DNA of 64,000 nucleotides from Nicotiana tabacum (lineage: Eukaryota > Streptophyta > Magnoliopsida > Solanales > Solanaceae), in contig NC_134096.1 in NCBI RefSeq assembly GCF_000715075.1, positions 39,567,804 through 39,631,803 of the forward strand. The letters are read 5' to 3'. How positions within the stretch are numbered: position 1 is the first letter of the stretch; every line of letters starts with the position of its first letter. Shown one piece after another: positions 57,101-64,000 of this stretch. The notes beneath the pieces were generated by a model. The model saw nothing but the letters and a program-made list of their open reading frames with translations, made no database searches and was not told the origin of the DNA. Made by a program: the position numbers and the translations under genes.

Positions 57101-60100
57101 GCTCGAGCTCACAAACAAAGAGCCGTTGCAAACGCACTAAGGGAGAGAATCTCGGCGGGAATTAGGGAAAAACTGATTTATCATGGATTTCCCACTATGT
57201 ATTTTTAATTATATCTAAAATATGATCCTCCACTATAAAGAGGATGGCTACATTTCTGTAAAAGACAGTTCTTTGCTTACATTGTAACTAAAACACCATA
57301 CACTCCTATATTGAAGAGTTATTCTTTTAAGTTTCATAGATTGATTCATCTTGCTTAGTCCTAAAAATCATCTTCTTTCCAACCTTGTTTATTTTGCATT
57401 TTTTGTAATCCGTATTTGATATTTTTATTTATCCTTACAATTTGTATTAAGTTATACCACATATTCTTAGAACTACGTACAAATTCAACTCTATCCGTTT
57501 TTCGGGTAAACAGTAGTGCTGGGACATAATTGAAATGCATGTAATTTACTGTTGGAAACTTGTTAGCAAATAACATTTAGTAAATATTTTTGGTTACTGA
57601 AATACAGTTAGTTTAACAAGGTCATAGAGTAGACAAAGATTTTCGGTTATTGTAATCATGATTTATTCCTGTATGTTGTCCACCATGTCAAAGATATTAT
57701 ACTCATCTATAATCATAATACTCTTATGAGCATGAATAATAAACTATCTCGCATCTTTAATAGCATACGCGTTTCTTTTCTTTCTTTTGCGTAGTCCCTG
57801 CGAACTATGACTCGAAGAATGATACTGAGTCAAGAAGAGATGGTATGTATGTAATTATTTTGTGGCCTTTCTTTGTAACTTTTCCCCCTTTCCTTTTGCA
57901 TACTTACGTAATTCACAGTTTCACACCTTAGGAAGAGGTTGTTCTCAAGAGGTGTTGGCTTGCACGCTATTGGAGTTTATGCGTCCGTTATGGTATATTA
58001 AATTTCTTGTGCCAAGAATTTTTTCTGACTTGTGGTGCTTAATATATCTAGACAATTAGAATTATATTTGTGTTCTTAAAGTAAAACTGTGATCACTAAA
58101 TTACTTTATTTTATAAATGATTTTCTAGATAAACCATGGAGTTACTTTCCTTTAAGCATTGAAGCATTGAGATTAAGACCTCAATGTTCCTTTAATATTG
58201 TACTTCTTTTGGGACACCTTGACCACATTTATTGGCGTAAAAATAAATTTCTTCTATTACTTTTCACAATCATCATTTTTTTTTTTTTTTGGCATTTAGG
58301 ACCCCAGTTTCTTCAACTATGCCTTCTTCTCTGCTCCGCCTTCTACGCATAAAATTGAGAAGTCATTGTAGTTGAGTTTGTTTTCGGATGTCACTTGAAA
58401 ATGGACACTGGAAATTACATAAAACTGTAAACTATAAAAAATGATTATTAAACCACAATAAATAAATGTAACTTTTATAAAAATTACATTCGCTAAATTA
58501 TTTGATATTAGCACCTAGAGTTAGACTAACTAAACCTGGTGCTTATCGAGTGCGAATGACTTTCTTCTGAGAAATAGAATCTGATATTCTCTCATCTCTT
58601 TTGCTAAAATCTGAAGAATTCGGAGAATTATGACAATTCTAGCCTAGGGGAAGAATGGGAGAGAGAGAAGAGAGACATGAAGGTCAAATATTTTGGGAGC
58701 AAATGAAACTGCTTCTTCTTTATTAGCTCAATCGGATATTTATGTACAAGGATTAGTTAACTAACTAACTACAACAAACTCTAGGTAATCACTAATTAAG
58801 CTACAACTAATATCCACACAGCTGTCATCCACCACTAGCTCAGCTCCAGTTCTGCCTTGCCACGTTCTAAACCTCACTTACCCGATGTAGCTCTATTATA
58901 TATGGGTCGTTTGGTTGCTTGTTAGAGTTATGCATGTATTAGTTATATATGTATTAGTTATGCAGGTATTAATTATTCAAAGTTTAGTTATGCAGGTATT
59001 AATTATGCAAGGTTTAGTTATGCATGTATTAGTTATGCAAGGTTTAGTTATGCAAGGTTGAATTATGTCGGGATTAGTTATGCGGGGATTAATTATGCGG
59101 TAGTTATATAAGGATTAGTAATATAAATGTAATGTGAGTGTTATTTATTATTAGCTTACTTTATTTTATTAAAATTGTTAGTATAGTTTAAATATATATA
59201 TTTTAAACAAAAAAATACAAGTTTGAATAAAGGGTATTCTTGTCATTTTGTGTTTTAATACAAGTATTACTAATACATGTATAAGTTATTCCACCTTCTA
59301 CCCTGCATAAATAATACATAGATTCCCTCATAACTTATACATGTATTAGTTATGCGGAAAAGAAAAACATGAACCAAACATTGTATTAGTAATGCTACAT
59401 TTTATGTGGAAAAGAGGAAAAAATAACCAAACATTGTATAACTTATGCTAGCTTTTATGTGGAGATTATTTTTTTTCCTTCTTTTAACCAAACAATGTAT
59501 AAAGTTATCCTAATTTTAATACATGGATAACACATCTCTAACCGGCTACCAAACGACCCACATTATATACAAAAATATCTTTGTACGCCCTTGTCTCTTA
59601 GATTTATTCATGGCCAAATACCTATGCGACTCCTTAAACTTGGCTCTAGTTTTCATTTTAACACTTTAACTAAGACCAGTACCTATTGAACACTTAAACT
59701 TTATCTTACTTATACCTATTAAACACATTTTTTATAACTCTCAACAAACTTCAAAGCGTGAAGCTACTTGCCATTGACCTAACAAATGACACCAATAAGA
59801 AAAAGACAAGTCAGTAGAGAAAAAGAAAAGTAAAAAATCTAGAAAGGAAAAAAGAGAAAGAGAAATGAGTTTCATTCAATCTGCTTAAACGCTGAGTATT
59901 GGGGAGAGTCTCCTAAGGAATCTGATTTCTTTCAAGCTCTGCAGCAGATTGACGATGTATGAGATTAGTCCATTAACTAAAAAATAAATATCTGAAGACA
60001 AAAAATAATTTGAAGTTCAGGGAAAATTTGCAGAGCTTCATGGTCGAAAAATTCTTCATCGTCGTCTTCTTCGTCAATCTCATACTTCACCAATTTTCTT

Positions 60101-62466
60101 TGATCCAATTTCTGATCAATTTTAGTTATCTCATCAATTCAACTTTCTCAGTCAACTTGTTCTTCGTCTCTGAATTTTTAAATCTCCGTTTCATGTAAGG
60201 AGGGAAGGGAAATGATCGAGGCTGGTGGTGGCAGTGGTGGGTAGGGAGGAGGAAGAAGGGGAAGGGTGGAGGTTGGTGTGCGGAGAAAGAAGAACGAAGG
60301 AAAATGGTCGCACCAATGGCGGAGAAGCGGCAGTAATGGAGTTAATAAGGTGGTGATATGGTTTCTTTAGAAAAAGGGGGTTTTATTTAAATAAAAAAGA
60401 AGAAAAAATATAATTTCAGATCCATTCACGCGCTTAAGAGTGGTAAAATACACATTTTTTTGCCATGTCAGCTATTGTGTTTAATAGGCACAAGTAAGAC
60501 AGAGTTTTAGTGTTCAATAGGTACTGGCTTTAGTTAAAGTGTTAAAATAAAAATTGGAGCCAAGTTTAATGGGCCGCATAGGTATTTGGCCTTTATTCAT
60601 CCTTGATTTCTCCTTTACCTTCTGTACACTTTTTCTAGAACCTATTAAAACACTTTCTGCTCTGGATAACAATCGTGATGACCCAATTGTTTCATCCTAT
60701 TTCTGTAAACTATCCCAAATAAGTATTTTTCAAATAATTGCGAGAGTTACAATGAATCTCTAATTGTCTTTTCCCTTTTAGCTTATTGGCAAAATTGTCA
60801 AACAAGATATATTTAATCTTTTTCCTTTTTGTGAGATATTTTTTTTTAAGTGCATTTTATTGGGAGTAGTAAAGAAAGTTAAGAAGTATCATTATAATCA
60901 GGAACTAATCTGGGAGATGTAGTTCCAACCAAATCTTCACGATAATGAAACAACGCAGATAAAGGAGGAGTATTCCAGTAGGAAGGCTCTAAGTCTTTGT
61001 GAGAAAAGTTTGATGTTGAGTAATGTCCAGTAATGTTCTCAAAATGTTGGCTTTCTAAAAGTGACATGTCTTGGTCAATAATGTTATTTATCTAGTATTC
61101 TTCAAACATTTTAGACAAAGTAACAATCAATGAAGTAGGGAACCCTTAATAAGTTAGATTTCCAACATAAGCATTAGTCAATATGTAAGAAGATCAATAT
61201 GAACACAAATATAAACTTATCTGAAAATAAAAGAGAAAATCTCAAATCCACTCTAATTTATGTTCTTCTACTGTGTAAAATCTGTCATACCCTTTAGGAG
61301 GTCCATCACATGAAACATCTTTTATTTTTCTTTGAAACGTACAAGATATGACAAAAATGTTACTACATGTCTTCAAAAAGAAGTAGCATATGGACAGTTG
61401 AATCCTAAGCAGAAATTTGTAAGTGCACAATTTGTATGGGGGAGGATGGAGGGGATACAGTGAAATTATAATTTGCTCAGTATCAGTGCCTAAGTGGGCG
61501 TTTGGATATAAGAATTGTAAAATTCCAAAATAGGGGATTTTTTTTTCAAGTGAAAATGGTATTTGAAATTTTAGAGTTGTGTTTGGACATGAATATAATT
61601 TTGAGTTATTTTTGAAGTTTTGTGAGTAATTTGAGTGAAAATTTTGAAAAACAGCTTTTTGAAGTTTTTCAAATTTTTGAAATTTTTTAAAATGTATTAA
61701 AAGTGTAAAAATTTTATGAACAAATGCTGATTTCGGAAAAAAGTAAAACTTTTTTAGGAAAAAGAGAAAAATTTCTTATGTCCAAACGGGCTCTAAGTAA
61801 TTTAGGAAAGAGGGAACATCAAAAAGTTGTGATTTATGTGAAGGCTTTTTCCGACATTTAAAAGTAAAATTATCATTTCATTTGTTTTCCTTTAATGGAT
61901 TGTACGAAGTACTCTAAAACTAATTCAAGGGTTATTGTGCCCTAATGCTGATATAGTTTAAGTGAGATCAGTCAGAAGAGTTGTTAAATAATTCACATCT
62001 ATTCACGCTCTGGTACCAATTTAATCTTCCAAGTGAAATTCTACATTTCTTTTTTCCTGGACTTAGGTGTAGAAAAATTAGTTTTTGTCTTTGTTCCCAT
62101 TTGGATTATTCATGTAAAGTTAAACATTATGCAGGTATTCACACAGACATAGCTGGAGCAAAACAAGAATATTGGTCATCCCTTGCCCCTTTACCGTTGG
62201 AAGTTGTGTTGGAGGCAGGGCAAAAAGCTAAAGATGAGAACTCATTACGTGAGATTTTCGAAAAGTTAATGTTTATTTATTACAACCTAAACCATTTAAA
62301 GCCTGTTTTGTTTAACTTATTATTTAAAATAATTTTTTTTGTAGTTTACAATGATCCAGAGGAAAGGGAAGCACTTCCGCATGATCTGAGTGAACTTTCA
62401 GGAGACGGGAATGTTGAAAGTATGCTATTAGTGGATAAAGGTCTTCGGGAACTGACATCACTAAAG
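42111..62466 (+). CDS. SCD2: SCD2-like coiled-coil protein, 13 exons, continues past the window
   Basis: Exons: 42111-42359, 42545-42640, 42909-43480, 43972-44047, 44243-44284, 44421-44483, 45159-45208, 45295-45322, 45644-45718, 57795-57842, 57932-57992, 62135-62248 and 62345-62466. All introns are GT-AG and phases agree, giving 532 residues. The N terminus has [13 protein letters not shown] then an acidic DDDEEKDE, a family signature. Residues 84-300 are low-complexity (SIE..A..TRPTSI repeats, polyQ). The coiled coil follows ([48 protein letters not shown]). Then come [35 protein letters not shown] and [23 protein letters not shown]2 acts with the DENN protein SCD1 in clathrin-linked trafficking and cytokinesis in Arabidopsis. 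Roughly 100 C-terminal residues are expected beyond the right edge. One of several paralogues is possible. Confidence 0.85.
44484..45158 (+). other. Intron 6 of the SCD2-like gene
   Basis: A 675-bp intron. Its middle part (about 44760-45150) reads in minus sense like an LTR: CTATAAAAAG (near 44975-44984), then a pyrimidine-rich leader. No matching second copy or target duplication was found, so the LTR identity is only a suggestion. No exon-like frame is seen. Confidence 0.35.
46067..46284. mobile_element. Stowaway-like MITE in intron 9
   Basis: 218 bp with terminal inverted repeats CTTCCTCCGTTTCAATTTAT and (other end, inverted) CTCCCTCTGTTTCAATTTAT. It is flanked by TA on both sides (46065-46066 and 46285-46286). 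CTCCCTCCGT-type ends with a TA target duplication are those of Stowaway/Tc1-Mariner MITEs. No coding capacity. Confidence 0.8.
46402..47138 (+). repeat. 5' LTR of element H
   Basis: 737 bp, TG...CA. A possible TATA-like ACTATAAAGAAG lies at 46858-46869. The 100-codon open frame at 46489-46791 is repeated in the other LTR, is Ser/Arg-rich and has no recognised domain, so it is not annotated as a gene. Confidence 0.9.
47140..47157 (+). other. Primer-binding site of element H
   Basis: TTTGGCACCCACCGTAGG directly follows the 5' LTR (one base G between). The same place in element D reads TTTGGCGCCCACTGTGG. The tRNA used was not identified. Confidence 0.6.
47250..48540 (+). pseudogene. gag of element H, core deleted
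   Basis: Starts [20 protein letters not shown] and continues through a coiled-coil-like [15 protein letters not shown] to a TAG. Further on, [16 protein letters not shown] (about 47796-47843) passes directly into [19 protein letters not shown] (about 47851). The Retrotrans_gag capsid segment that element D keeps (KYDGTSDPHE...LQKERM) is missing, a loss of several hundred bases. The knuckle-like [14 protein letters not shown] follows near 48256. Stops and shifts are frequent. A helper Gag would be needed for mobility. Confidence 0.8.
48541..49060 (+). pseudogene. Protease of element H
   Basis: [19 protein letters not shown] carries a retropepsin active site in which the usual Pro of D-P-G-S is Leu. 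It is followed by VVE-stop-LSLQNK, then an open part (48711-49049) with [20 protein letters not shown], the usual C-terminal region (normally ILGRPW). One nonsense codon and a diverged flap make activity unlikely. Confidence 0.75.
49157..50399 (+). pseudogene. Reverse transcriptase and degenerate RNase H of element H
   Basis: RT motifs: [99 protein letters not shown] and the catalytic [10 protein letters not shown] (near 49797). A TAG follows FGVGSG at 49936. The first RNase H (50220-50399) reads [20 protein letters not shown], where the catalytic Asp of other gypsy elements is absent. That is expected in the Tat lineage, where a second RNase H took over. Confidence 0.85.
50400..51090 (+). 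pseudogene. Additional archaeal-type RNase H of element H
   Basis: Tether [20 protein letters not shown], then [20 protein letters not shown] (Asp), [20 protein letters not shown] (Glu), [14 protein letters not shown] (Asp) and [13 protein letters not shown] (Asp). All four catalytic positions are kept. A single TAA at about 50745 (GGIIR then stop) interrupts the frame. Sharing this domain with element D is the main reason for assigning both to the Tat lineage. Confidence 0.8.
51091..52370 (+). pseudogene. Integrase of element H with altered zinc ligands
   Basis: The zinc domain reads [17 protein letters not shown] with [12 protein letters not shown]. Compared with element D (GNHSG, KCDKC) one His and one Cys are both Tyr. 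The core keeps [26 protein letters not shown] and [13 protein letters not shown] (D, D, E) but is split by shifts at about 51514, 51650 and 51890. The C-terminal part (52189-52371) reads [20 protein letters not shown] and [12 protein letters not shown], ending at 52371. No chromodomain, as expected for Tat. Confidence 0.8.
52625..52768 (+). repeat. 72-bp tandem duplication
   Basis: Two head-to-tail copies (52625-52696 and 52697-52768), starting GCATTAGCCCTATATC and ending GGAAAAATTGT. One difference was seen by eye (AACAGAGTAC against AACAGGGTAC), so the duplication is young. It is just downstream of the integrase stop. Confidence 0.85.
52955..53690 (+). repeat. 51-bp tandem repeat array in the 3' untranslated region of H
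   Basis: About 14 monomers of 49-53 bp, each with CACTCACTCGAC, a GCCTACGGGCTAC core and TTCGAGTTCGA. The first ten alternate between an A type (core followed by ATTACTTCGAG) and a B type (followed by TTTTATTTCGAG), giving a dimer of about 102 bp. The last monomers are more diverged. Open frames across it are a by-product of the period. Tandem arrays between pol and 3' LTR are known for Tat-lineage elements and can seed satellite DNA. Confidence 0.9.
53876..56412 (-). pseudogene. Antisense five-exon gene in element H: Transposase_28-like domain and coiled coil
   Basis: Minus strand, exons 56412-55740, 55659-55531, 55456-54796, 54717-54526 and 54454-53876, with GT-AG introns of 71-80 bp. Exon 1 carries [16 protein letters not shown] and [16 protein letters not shown] then [15 protein letters not shown], resembling the plant Transposase_28 (putative gypsy-type) family. 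Exon 2 gives [17 protein letters not shown]. Exon 3 is charged and Ser-rich with [20 protein letters not shown], a possible nuclear signal. Exons 4-5 form a coiled coil ([20 protein letters not shown]). An acidic tail ([20 protein letters not shown]) ends at TAG 53876. I count six premature stops and a one-base shift at the exon 2/3 join. Additional antisense genes at this position are known in Tat elements; the function is unknown. Confidence 0.75.
56565..56574 (-). promoter_or_regulatory. Likely TATA box of the antisense gene
   Basis: Minus strand reads TATATAAATA, a consensus-like plant TATA box, about 155 bp upstream of the antisense ATG at 56412. Between them the leader is AT-rich with no ATG on the minus strand that I noticed. 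It lies about 200 bp inside the 3' LTR, so it is internal to the element. Confidence 0.55.
56758..56770 (+). other. Polypurine tract of element H
   Basis: AGAAACGAGGGGA, separated from the 3' LTR start (56776) by CTATC. It is the expected plus-strand primer site. The few bases between tract and LTR are slightly unusual. Confidence 0.55.
56776..57512 (+). repeat. 3' LTR of element H
   Basis: 737 bp, identical in length to the 5' LTR, with about 33 substitutions and no indel seen by eye. It ends GGGTAAACA before GTAGT. Confidence 0.9.
57513..57794 (+). other. Remainder of intron 9 of the SCD2-like gene
   Basis: 282 bp between element H and exon 10. AT-rich, with a TTTTGCGTAG acceptor. No exon-like frame encoding the Glu/Ala-rich segment expected between exons 9 and 10 is seen here. 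Confidence 0.5.
57993..58902 (+). other. First part of intron 11
   Basis: AT-rich intron sequence with a poly-T run near 58270. From about 58620 to 58895 the composition changes to a purine-rich and then pyrimidine-rich stretch (GGGAGAGAGAGAAGAGAGAC) that could be an old Copia LTR fragment, but no ends or second copy were found. No gene seen. Confidence 0.4.
58903..59560. mobile_element. TIR element (MITE-like) with GGGTCGTTTGG ends in intron 11
   Basis: 658 bp. Ends TGGGTCGTTTGGTTGC and (inverted) TGGGTCGTTTGGTAGCC. Flanks TATTATATA (58894-58902) and CATTATATA (59561-59569) match at 8 of 9, suggesting a 9-bp target duplication. The left arm contains repeated TTAGTTATGCAGGTATTA units and the right arm has their inverted counterpart (ATACATGTATTAGTTATGC region). 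No coding sequence. The superfamily (Mutator or hAT) is not certain. Confidence 0.65.
59612..60591. mobile_element. Mutator-like TIR element with perfect 9-bp target duplication in intron 11
   Basis: 980 bp. Terminal inverted repeats of about 120 bp start GGCCAAATACCTATGCG and end CGCATAGGTATTTGGCC. Both flanks are TTTATTCAT (59603-59611 and 60592-60600). Long TIRs with a 9-bp duplication are the mark of MULEs. The interior (59880-60420) has no transposase. It contains a short hydrophobic frame at 60010-60198 and a G-rich stretch (GGTGGTGGCAGTGGTGGG, 60219 region) unlike the AT-rich surroundings, which may be captured sequence. Confidence 0.8.
60601..61493 (+). other. Middle part of intron 11
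   Basis: About 890 bp of AT-rich sequence between two TIR elements. Short open frames on both strands have no recognisable domain. Nothing else seen. Confidence 0.4.
61494..61793. mobile_element. Tourist-like MITE in intron 11
   Basis: 300 bp. Ends GTGGGCGTTTGGATATAAGA and (inverted) GAGCCCGTTTGGACATAAGA, flanked by TAA on both sides (61491-61493 and 61794-61796). A 3-bp TAA/TTA duplication fits PIF/Harbinger-type MITEs. The interior is an AAATTTT-rich sequence with no frame. Confidence 0.7.
61797..62134 (+). other. End of intron 11 up to exon 12
   Basis: AT-rich, ending TATGCAG at 62134. The frame that covers exons 12 and 13 is already open from 61981, but the acceptor phase and family homology start at [11 protein letters not shown]. 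Confidence 0.5.
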
Positions 62467-62671
62467 GTCTTTTACAAATTCTTCTCTTCCGTGAACTTTT
62501 TCTTTGGATTTTGGTTTATGCAATTTCAGAACTTTTTCATATTGCACATCATATCATTTTTGTGGAGTAGTTTTTAGACTCTTAAGATATTCAAAGTGAT
62601 CTAGGACCTTTGACATGGGACAAGCATTAACAATGTATATTAAACTTTTTTATAACATTTTACAACATAAT

Positions 62672-62809
62672 TGTCAGAATGCACGAGAGAAAAATCTATT
62701 ATTGATATTCTATTAAGCCTTTTACAATAACCCTATTTATAACTATACACAATACATATTCTACTCCTATTCTATGTGGTACTAGGATTATTTACATAAC
62801 TATCTAACA
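62672..62809 (-). repeat. Short Copia-type LTR (138 bp) with polypurine tract and pol tail
   Basis: Minus strand: starts TGTTAGATAG at 62809 and ends TTCTGACA at 62672, with TATAAATAGGG inside (near 62748-62738). Directly upstream (62822-62810) is GGCTTGAGAGAG, a polypurine tract, and before it GTYDLYALA then a stop, the typical last residues of plant Copia polyproteins. So this is the 3' end of a Copia element on the minus strand. The rest of its pol is not next to it; an RTE LINE is. Confidence 0.65.
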
Positions 62810-62846
62810 CTCTCTCAAGCCAGTGCATACAAATCATATGTACCCC

Positions 62847-64000
62847 CGATACGATGTGTGACATTCTCGTTGATCTCCCTATTCCCTTGTATAACTGATC
62901 CAAGGTATTTGAGACTATCTCTCCTAGGAATGACTTGTGAATCCAACCTCACATACCCGTCCACTTTCTGATCCGCACGACTGAACTTGCACTCTAAGTA
63001 TTCTATTTTGGTTCTGCTCAACTTGAAACTTTTAGACTCTAGGGTGACGCCTCCAAACCTCCAGTCCTGCGTTAACACCGCCTCGCGTCTCATCAATCAT
63101 AACAATATCATCTGCGAATAACATGCACCACGACACCTCCTCTTGAATGTGGCACGTCAACACGTCCATAACCAGTGCAAATAAAAATGGAGAGCTGACC
63201 CCTGATGTAACCCCATCTCAATTGGAAAATGGTCTGACTCTCCTCCCATGGACCTCACTAGGGTCTTAGCTCCATCATACATATCCTTAGTCACTCTAAT
63301 GTATGCATCAGGAACGCCTCTAGACTCCAAACATCTCCATATCACATTTCTAGGTACTTTATCGTAGCCCTTCTCAAGGTCGATGAACACTATATGTAAA
63401 TCCCTCTTCCTATCCCTATATTGCTCCATCAATCTCCTAACAATGTGAATGGCTTCTGTAGTCAAACGTCCCATCATAAATCCGAACTAGTTCTCGGAGA
63501 TAGATACACTCCTCCTCACCCTCAACTCCACCATCTTTTCCTAGACTTTCATAATGTAGCTTAGCAGCTTGATACCTCGATAGTTGTTGCAATTCTGGAT
63601 ATCACCTTTATTTTTGTATAAAGGGATCATCATACTCCATTCATCGGGCATATTCTTCGTCCTGAAAATGTCATTAAATAACCTAGTAAGCCATTCCAAG
63701 CTCGCCCTGTCCGCGCTCTTCCAGAACTCCACCGGGATTTCGTCTGGCCCGGTCGCTCTTCCCCTGCGCATCTTACACATAACCCCTCTGACCTCCTTAA
63801 CTCTTATACGCCTACAATACCCGAAGTCTTTACGACTCTCGGAGTGTTCCAATTCACCCAGGACAATGCTCTTGCCCCCCTCATCATTCAAGAGTTTATG
63901 AAAGTAGGTGTGCCATCTACGGCGAATAAGTGCCTCATCCAACAATACTCTACCATCCTCGTCTTTAATAAACTTCTCGTGGGCCAGGTCACGAGCCTCC
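62847..64000 (-). pseudogene. RTE-type LINE reverse transcriptase fragment
   Basis: Minus strand, running off the right edge. In order from the right: RRRWHTYFHKLLNDEGGKSI, RGRATGPDEIPVEFWKSADR, MPDEWSMMIPLYKNKGDIQN and CNNYRGIKLLSYIMKV (63945-63541); [40 protein letters not shown] and [16 protein letters not shown] (63477-63157); then the catalytic [11 protein letters not shown] (FADD at 63107-63118) and [20 protein letters not shown] (to about 62847). The wording is that of plant RTE-clade LINEs. Frameshifts and stops separate the blocks. It stops at THRIG, losing the C-terminal end. Located in an intron of the SCD2-like gene, antisense to it. Confidence 0.85.

Larger units (their letters stand above)
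46402..57512 (+). mobile_element. Element H: complete Tat-lineage Ty3/gypsy retrotransposon in intron 9
   Basis: Two LTRs of exactly 737 bp (46402-47138 and 56776-57512), both starting TGTATACGG and ending GGGTAAACA. The flanks TTAGT (46397-46401) and GTAGT (57513-57517) match at 4 of 5. The inside holds a primer-binding site, gag, protease, RT, degenerate RNase H, additional RNase H, integrase, tandem repeats, an antisense spliced gene and a polypurine tract. By eye the LTRs differ at about 33 sites (about 4.5 percent), some 29 of them transitions. Transcription sense matches the host gene. Gag deletion and many stops make it non-autonomous. Confidence 0.9.

Noticed and set aside
58620..58895. 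Possible Copia LTR in intron 11
   Set aside because: Composition suggests it, but no TG/CA ends, polypurine tract or second copy could be defined.
1..64000. CRISPR arrays, tRNA or rRNA genes, endogenous pararetrovirus
   Set aside because: No spacer-repeat pattern, cloverleaf or rRNA-like block, and no movement-protein or coat-protein-like frames were seen; all RT sequences have gypsy or RTE wording.

Overview
This window is plant nuclear DNA. It is dominated by nested Ty3/gypsy LTR retrotransposons and carries one host gene with many GT-AG introns. The repeat families (Tekay/Del-type chromoviruses with about 3-kb LTRs, Tat-lineage elements, an RTE-type LINE, MITEs with GGGTCGTTTGG-type ends) suggest a large Solanaceae genome such as Nicotiana. 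That placement is an inference from sequence style, not a database match. No rRNA, tRNA, CRISPR or prokaryotic feature is visible.

Layout. 1-2433: two reverse-oriented LTRs of a CRM-like gypsy family and one 5' leader with primer-binding site. 2434-5191: truncated Tekay-like LTR. 5192-5440: gag scrap. 5441-14623: element C, reverse oriented, with two long LTRs, a primer-binding site and a polypurine tract, but about 4.1 kb of non-coding interior (LARD-like, non-autonomous). 14624-25438: decayed Tat-lineage element D, interrupted by two solo LTRs (15049-18059 with a perfect 5-bp target duplication, and 20126-22131). 25439-29130: reverse Tekay-type element F, 3' LTR plus pol. 29131-36883: reverse Tekay chromovirus B with gag, pol, a chromodomain and both LTRs broken. 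36884-41380: forward CRM-like element G, 5' truncated, ending in its 3' LTR.

The host gene runs from 42111 past 62466 and continues beyond the right edge. Thirteen exons join in frame into 532 residues of a coiled-coil protein of the SCD2 (STOMATAL CYTOKINESIS DEFECTIVE 2) family. Its introns hold a complete 11.1-kb Tat-lineage retrotransposon H (46402-57512, two 737-bp LTRs), a Stowaway-like MITE, a 658-bp TIR element, a 980-bp Mutator-like TIR element with a perfect 9-bp target duplication, a Tourist-like MITE, a short Copia LTR and an RTE LINE.

The most interesting object is in H. Between integrase and the 3' LTR it carries a 51-bp tandem-repeat array followed by a five-exon gene on the opposite strand (53876-56412), with an N-terminal segment resembling the Transposase_28 (gypsy-type) family, a long coiled coil, an acidic tail and its own antisense TATA box. 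Other notable signals are GCAGGTGCG/TGCGGACCGCA palindrome arrays placed upstream of the TATA box in several LTR families, two element breakpoints lying in those arrays, and a possibly missing exon of the SCD2-like gene in the intron that received H.
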